Source: an uncultured Lachnospiraceae bacterium (GTDB taxonomy: Bacteria > Bacillota > Clostridia > Lachnospirales > Lachnospiraceae). From it: 20,052 bases of DNA. A program made the position numbers and the translations under genes. The stretch is taken from the NCBI GenBank assembly GCA_902473545.1, contig CABRSG010000011.1, positions 1 to 20,052 of the forward strand. Reading direction: 5' to 3'. Of the stretch, positions 15,795 through 20,052 are shown in pieces (the stretch's first letter is position 1; every line of letters begins with the position of its first letter). The notes beneath the pieces were generated by a model, which was not told the origin of the DNA, searched no databases, and saw nothing but the letters and a program-made list of their open reading frames with translations.

Positions 15795-16370
15795 GCGGCG
15801 TGATCGGTATGGTGCCGGATATCCCAAGCGATTGCAGAGTGGATGTCCTGCGTGGTCTGCATCTGCCTGTACCGCCGGGAGCATCATCTGCCGCTGCGTC
15901 CGGAAAAAAAGGAAGCGGCTATCTGCCTGGGCGCGTTAGCGTTACTTTTACTTCTGCAGCACGCGCTTGGCGTGATTAACGTGATATTCTGGATCCCGGG
16001 AATGCTTGCAGCGGCTTTTGTGATGTATAGCATGATTACAGTATGCTGCGACATGGGGCGGACGGCGGCGGGTTACTGGCTGGCGTTCTCGTTTATGCTT
16101 GCGGAGGTGTCGGCGGCGCTGGAATGGCAGCTCTATTACTTTTTTGCGGCGGAGGGCGGAGACTTTGCGGGAAATACAGGGTCTGCGTTTTTCATGCTGG
16201 CAGTGTACGGCGCGCTTTTTGCGGGCGTTTACTGGTTTCAGAGCGCAAGGAGTCATCAGTGGGCGGAGATTACGATGCGGGAAATGCTCACATCTGTTCT
16301 GATTGCCGCGATTACCTTTGCGCTGAGCAATTTAAGTTATATTTTTTCGGACACGCCGTTCAGCACCTCT
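15791..16370 (+). pseudogene. Frameshifted and truncated sensor histidine kinase (membrane domain only)
   Basis: This is the N-terminal membrane part of the kinase that would partner the second LytTR regulator. It starts at ATG 15791, overlapping the regulator's stop. The first residues (MSGVIGMVPDI) are in one frame; the rest (AIAEWMSCVVCICLYRREH and five or so hydrophobic segments, ending YIFSDTPFS) is shifted by one. Removing one C from the CCC run at 15825-15827 joins them smoothly as DIQAIAEWMSC. After about 16368 the sequence is no longer kinase: the H-box, N-box and G-box of the GHKL domain are absent and antisense surface-protein sequence follows. The gene is therefore broken twice, and no catalytic kinase can be produced from it here. 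The frameshift alone could be a sequencing error; the truncation cannot. Confidence 0.72.
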
Positions 16371-16373
16371 CTT

Positions 16374-16695
16374 ATATCAACCATTACCTCATAAACACCC
16401 TGCTGCGGATAATCGCCGTAAATATTATTATCAGCGCCTCTGCCGGACTGATATCCCTCACCGCCTTCCTGCAGCTCGCCAATCACCGGTCGCTCGTAGG
16501 AAACCACAAAACCATCTGCTGTCATTCCCAGCGGCAGTTCCTGTCCTTCCTGCAGTGTCACAGAAAAATCAGAGGTATCTTCGCACTGAATATTTGCCGA
16601 ATTATTTGTGCCATAGTAAACGGTCGCCGTCAGATTATAACTGCTTGCAAAGTTCTGATACTGGTTGGAATTTACACGGGTCGCGACGGTTATAT
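16374..16695 (-). pseudogene. Inverted internal fragment of an Ig-like surface protein
   Basis: On the minus strand this stretch is open without start or stop and reads like an extracellular beta-rich protein (YNLTATVYYGTNNSANIQ, SDFSVTLQEGQELPLGM, FVVSYERPVIGELQEGGEG, DYPQQGVYEVMVDI). It is bounded by ATAT at 16374-16377 and 16692-16695. If the segment is flipped at these sites, VYEVMVDI runs in frame into TVPDVKLTINVV of the following + strand fragment. It is therefore best seen as part of the same gene turned round. The start of the original gene is not in the window. Confidence 0.6.
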
Positions 16696-17239
16696 CACTG
16701 TGCCGGATGTAAAACTGACGATCAACGTGGTCAGCCCGTTCCAGGTAAATGATGAAATCGTGATGGCGACAGCGGAGAGCAATCCGGTGATTGAACTGAC
16801 ACAGGGAGAAGCGGCGGAGATTCTGATTGATTCGGAACCGTTTGCTTACCAGGCGATGCTCTCGCAGGGACAGATTACAAACTGGTATACGAAGAGCGAT
16901 GCAAAATATCTGCGCGATGAGGAAAAGACCCATGCGGACGGAACAACCATTCCGTATGACGAGGTTGAAGAAAAGCACGAACTGAATTATTCTGTGGAAG
17001 GGACGCTTCCGGAGGGGATCACTGCTGAAGTACAGACAGGCACAGCGTATGGTCTGCGCACAAACAAGGCGTTTGAGATAGTGACTGGCCTGAAGCTTTC
17101 CGGTACAGCGACGGCTCCGGGCGAGTATGAGGTGACAGTGCGTGAAAATGTACCTTACTGCAGAGCGCTGGCGGGCATCTGGCTGCTGCCAACCGACGAA
17201 CTGACAGTAGAGCAGAACTTTACCATTATCGTTAAATAG
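16696..17239 (+). pseudogene. C-terminal fragment of the Ig-like surface protein
   Basis: About 180 codons in one frame end at TAG 17237-17239, with no plausible start or ribosome-binding site in the flanking sequence. The content is beta-strand-rich: VPDVKLTINVVSPFQ, an acidic stretch with ESNPVIELTQGEAAEI, and a final putative-Ig (He_PIG-like) unit with TLPEGITAEV...LKLSGTATAPGEYEVTV. No sortase motif or C-terminal hydrophobic tail is visible, so attachment to the wall is not indicated. It reads in frame with the inverted segment to its left after a flip. It is probably the remains of a secreted protein related in style to the Ig/InlB-repeat protein that follows. The function is unknown. 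Confidence 0.6.
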
Positions 17240-17257
17240 TGACATATTGTTTAAGAA

Positions 17258-17295
17258 AAAGGAAACCTGGCGGCAGCGGCTGGCGGGCTTCCTTT
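17258..17295 (+). other. Imperfect hairpin after the surface-protein remnant
   Basis: AAAGGAA (17258-17264) pairs with TTCCTTT (17289-17295), continued by four more pairs after one mismatch. It lies in the 86-nt gap before the next gene. It lacks a T-tract, so it may be a weak terminator or a transcript-stabilising hairpin. Confidence 0.35.
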
Positions 17296-17325
17296 CCGAA
17301 ACAGGTAGAAGGAGGATTTTAGAGG

Positions 17326-18698
17326 ATGAGAAAATTTAGAAAAATCAGTACAATGGCGCTTGCGGCAGCATTTTCCATGAGCCTGTTTTTATCGGGCAGC
17401 GTTTCCGCGGAAATGGCATCGGCGCTGGATGAGAGCAAAAAGGTAGAAAAGATTGAAGTAGGAACCAGCCCGGATAAAACGGCATATGTATCCGGCGAGG
17501 AATTTTCGCTGGAGGGCGGTTCTATCATTGTTACATACGACGACGGCACTACGGCGGAGCTGCCGATGACGGCAGACTGTTTCAGTGTAAAGGAACCGGG
17601 CATGAAATCCTCCGGCACGAAAACAGTAACCATCAAGTGCGACAAAAAATCAGCGAGATTTACGGTTGAGGTGGCTGACAGCAACTTTGCGGTAATCTAC
17701 GATCAGAATTACGAGGGCGCCCGGAGGCGGACACAGTAGAGGTCGTGAAAGGGCAGAAGGCGGAAAATACGGTTCCGGAGCGGGAAGGCTATGAATTTGT
17801 CGGCTGGTACACGGACGCCGATTTCACGAGAGCATATGATTTTGAAGCAGAAATTACAGAGAATGTCAGCCTGTATGCACTCTGGAAAAAGACCGGAGCG
17901 GAATACGTGGATGTGACCTTTGATTATGGATATTACGGAAAAGAGCTTAGCAGCTACAGCTATCCGACAGAGAGCGGAGCCGGCGTCGCAAAACCGGTGA
18001 ATGATCCGGTGCGTGAGGGCTACACTTTCGCGGGATGGGTGGACGAAGCCGGGAACGCCTATGATTTTGATGCGGCAGTGACGGCTCCGGTGACGGTTAC
18101 CGCTTCCTGGGAGAAAGCGGTGAGCGGTGTGCAGACTTATGTGTTTGAGGCGGAGGATACCAATCTGTCCGGAAAGACCGGACCGGCGATTTCCGGTACG
18201 GCAAATGAAATCGGCATGATTGTGGTGAGCGAGGGACTTGGCGCAAGCAATGACCGGAGCGTGGGCTATCTGTATCAGTATGGAAATTCCCTGGAGTTTT
18301 ATATTGCGGCGGATGAGGACCTTACGGATGTTACACTGTCGATCAGTCTGTCTGCCGAGATGGAAGATCTGACGCTGACGCCGGATACCTTCGGCATGTA
18401 TCTGAATGACGAAAAGCTGATGTACGATACGATTGAAATCACGGATGTACCGGCGTTTGATGCGATGTCCTACGTTGCGGAGAGCGTACCGTTCCAGTAT
18501 TATCTGATTGGGGAAAATCTGACGCTGAAGAAGGGTGCAAACCTGGTGAAGCTGGTGACAGAAAATAATGACGCTTATACCGGAACAACGATGGTTGCCC
18601 ACGCGCCTCTGGTGGATGCACTGAAGGTGGAGACGGAGGGCGTTGTCATCTGGGATGAGAATTTTGGCGTACCGGCACTGGAAAACTATCAGCATTGA
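17326..18698 (+). pseudogene. Secreted Ig-like / InlB-repeat / CBM-like protein with one-base frameshift
   Basis: A Sec signal peptide (MRKFRK, hydrophobic core, SVSA) is followed by a bacterial Ig-like domain (about residues 37-118), two InlB B-repeats (REGYEFVGWYTDADF...LYALW and REGYTFAGWVDEAGN...VTASW), and a C-terminal CBM6/35-like domain (YVFEAEDTNLSGK, VGYLYQYGNSLEFYI, LKKGANLVKLVT). The frame breaks at 17719-17723: the upstream frame stops at TAG 17737-17739, while the downstream part continues one frame over. Restoring one C to the CCC run at 17720-17722 gives an unbroken EGAPEADTVEVVKG. The gene is thus either a recent pseudogene, a contingency locus, or a sequencing error. No cell-wall anchor is visible. 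ATG 17326 has AGGAGG at 17310-17315. It is 11 nt from the GH3 gene, suggesting joint expression and a carbohydrate-binding role. Confidence 0.75.
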
Positions 18699-18709
18699 GG
18701 TGAAGGAAT

Positions 18710-20052
18710 ATGAAGAGTAAGTTGTCAACAAAGGCAGTCCGCATCTGGATGATTGTGACGGCGCTTCTGCTGGTTTTGACGGTTACGGTGAATGCACTGG
18801 CAAGCACAATGTTCAGCGGTCTGTTTGACACTGTTTTCGGCGGAGTACGTCCGATTTATGATGAATCGACGACATCCATGTATCCGGCAACTGGTGCGTC
18901 CAGTAAAGAGGAAGCCCTGAGAAATGCACAGGAATTTAATATCCGGCTGGCAGAGGAAGGATTTGTACTGCTGAAAAATGAAGGAAATGCTCTGCCGCTT
19001 GAGAAGGGCGCAAAAATCAGCGTTTTTGGAAAAAACAGCGTAAATCTTTCCTATGGCGGCAGTGGGTCCGGCGGATTTGACACCACGAATAGCAAGGATC
19101 TGTACGACAGCCTTGAGAACGCGGGCTTTTCTACAAATCCCGAGCTGAAAAAGTTTTATGAGAACGACAGCGCTTCCGGGGCAAAGCGTGAGGCAAATTC
19201 CAGCGACCTGGACAGCGGCGATAACCAGAAAATTGCAGTGGCGGAGACACCGCAGAGCAAATATACGGACGAAGTGAAAAACAGCTATGCACAGTACAGC
19301 GACGCTGCAGTGGTTGTCATTACCCGTATCGGCGGCGAGGGCTTCGACCTTCCGCGCTATCAGGGCGATACGGAGGGTGCAGTCAGCGAGGATTCCCATT
19401 ATCTGGAGCTGGATGCCAACGAACGCGATATGCTGGCGGCTGTCTGCGAGGCAGGTTTTGAGCACGTGATTGTACTGTTTAACATTCCGTCAAGCTTTGA
19501 GGCAACGTTCCTAACAAATCCGGAATATGCAGAATTTGCGGATAAGATTGATTCGGCAATATGGATTGGTTTTACCGGAAGCACCGGCATCATGGCGCTT
19601 GGTGAAATCTTAAACGGCAGCGTGAATCCGTCCGGCAAGCTGCCCGACACCTGGGCTGCCGATTTTTCGGCAAATCCGACTTTTGTTAATTTTGGTACCG
19701 GAAGCAATCCGGAGTGCAGCGATAAGTATGACGGCGGCATGTATTATTTTGTGGACTACGAGGAAAGCATTTATGTGGGCTATCGGTATTATGAGACGCG
19801 TGGATTTACAGATGGAGAGGAGTGGTATAACGAAAATGTCGTATATCCGTTTGGCTATGGACTGAGCTACACAACGTTTGACTGGAAGGTGAGTGAGCCT
19901 TCGGATACATCCATTACAAAGGATGGAACAATTTCCGTGGACGTAGAGGTGACAAACACCGGCAGCGTAGCAGGCAAAGATGTTGTGCAGCTTTATGTGG
20001 GCGCGCCGTATTATGAGGGCGGCATTGAAAAATCACATAAGGTACTGGCGGG
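18710..20052 (+). CDS. Membrane-anchored glycoside hydrolase family 3 with C-domain first (3' partial)
   Basis: The frame is open to the window edge (447 codons seen). Residues 11-31 form a hydrophobic signal anchor without a clear cleavage site. The next block is the GH3 C-terminal domain (PF01915 type), here at the N-terminus: LAEEGFVLLKNEGNALPL, ISVFGKNSVNLSYGGSGSGG, GEGFDLPRYQGD, LDANERDMLAAVC and NGSVNPSGKLPDTW. It is followed by a fibronectin-III-like domain starting near residue 400 (VDVEVTNTGSVAGKDVVQLYVG). The (beta/alpha)8 domain with the Asp nucleophile must lie beyond the window. This C-FnIII-N order is known for some clostridial and Ruminococcus beta-glucosidases. GAGGTG at 18697-18702 lies 7 nt before ATG 18710. 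It likely acts on plant or host glycosides outside the membrane; the substrate cannot be told. Confidence 0.9.
   Translation, partial: MKSKLSTKAVRIWMIVTALLLVLTVTVNALASTMFSGLFDTVFGGVRPIYDESTTSMYPATGASSKEEALRNAQEFNIRLAEEGFVLLKNEGNALPLEKGAKISVFGKNSVNLSYGGSGSGGFDTTNSKDLYDSLENAGFSTNPELKKFYENDSASGAKREANSSDLDSGDNQKIAVAETPQSKYTDEVKNSYAQYSDAAVVVITRIGGEGFDLPRYQGDTEGAVSEDSHYLELDANERDMLAAVCEAGFEHVIVLFNIPSSFEATFLTNPEYAEFADKIDSAIWIGFTGSTGIMALGEILNGSVNPSGKLPDTWAADFSANPTFVNFGTGSNPECSDKYDGGMYYFVDYEESIYVGYRYYETRGFTDGEEWYNENVVYPFGYGLSYTTFDWKVSEPSDTSITKDGTISVDVEVTNTGSVAGKDVVQLYVGAPYYEGGIEKSHKVLA

Noticed and set aside
16372..16697. TTATATCA direct repeats as target-site duplications of a 310-bp insertion
   Set aside because: The enclosed segment has no terminal inverted repeats or transposase signal, and reads as the missing part of the adjacent gene when inverted.
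16043..17239. A single 398-codon + strand frame spanning the kinase end, the inverted segment and the surface-protein remnant
   Set aside because: Its first half is a shadow of the kinase frame and of the antisense fragment; only the part after about 16696 looks like real protein.
17258..17295. Hairpin after the surface-protein remnant as an intrinsic terminator
   Set aside because: There is no T-tract after the stem and one mismatch in it; kept only as a hairpin of unknown role.

Overview
The window looks like a chromosomal segment of a Lachnospiraceae-type gut clostridium. The support is family-level: a LacI regulator next to a three-gene sugar ABC cassette without its own ATPase, paired LytTR response regulators and GHKL histidine kinases, a MetA carrying the acetyl-CoA-type Glu111, a PD-(D/E)XK 'AAA-ATPase-like' relic, InlB-repeat/CBM surface proteins and a domain-swapped family 3 glycosidase. 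Strong Shine-Dalgarno sequences and intrinsic terminators agree with Firmicutes. The genus cannot be fixed from sequence reading alone.

Layout. (A) 1-5267, housekeeping, all on +: the 3' end of a RluF-like pseudouridine synthase, ligA, cls (cardiolipin synthase), then metA. metA is preceded by a leader of about 160 nt that contains a perfect 13-bp closing stem and a possible leader peptide overlapping the metA start. (B) 5268-6290: an N-terminally truncated member of the AAA-ATPase-like/PD-(D/E)XK family, ending in a bidirectional terminator. (C) 6306-12673, a fructan/sucrose uptake and hydrolysis locus: a divergent LacI repressor (-), an operator-like palindrome, two CUT1-type permeases, an extracellular binding protein, and a cytoplasmic GH32 beta-fructosidase closed by a strong terminator. 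The transport ATPase is presumably a shared MsmK/MsmX-type protein encoded elsewhere. (D) 12674-14980: a complete LytTR response regulator plus GHKL histidine kinase pair and a terminator. (E) 14981-15794: a second, paralogous LytTR regulator. Its promoter has two near-identical direct repeats set exactly 21 bp apart, directly upstream of the -35, which is the expected form of a LytTR operator. (F) 15791-17239: a scarred region. The partner kinase of the second regulator is frameshifted and cut off after its membrane domain. It abuts fragments of a surface Ig-like protein, of which about 320 bp lie in the reverse orientation. Flipping that segment at a shared ATAT restores a continuous in-frame protein. 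(G) 17326-20052: a secreted Ig/InlB-repeat/CBM-like protein interrupted by a one-base C deletion, then a membrane-anchored GH3 enzyme with the C-domain first, running off the window.

How the parts work together. Region C should import a fructose-containing oligosaccharide and cleave it in the cytoplasm, under LacI-type repression. Regions D-G look like signal-responsive regulators next to surface carbohydrate-binding and degrading proteins; functional linkage is inference from adjacency. The least ordinary material is the metA leader, the 21-bp-spaced LytTR-type repeats, and the rearranged kinase/surface-protein junction with its in-frame inversion.

No tRNA, rRNA, CRISPR array, transposase or integrase was seen.
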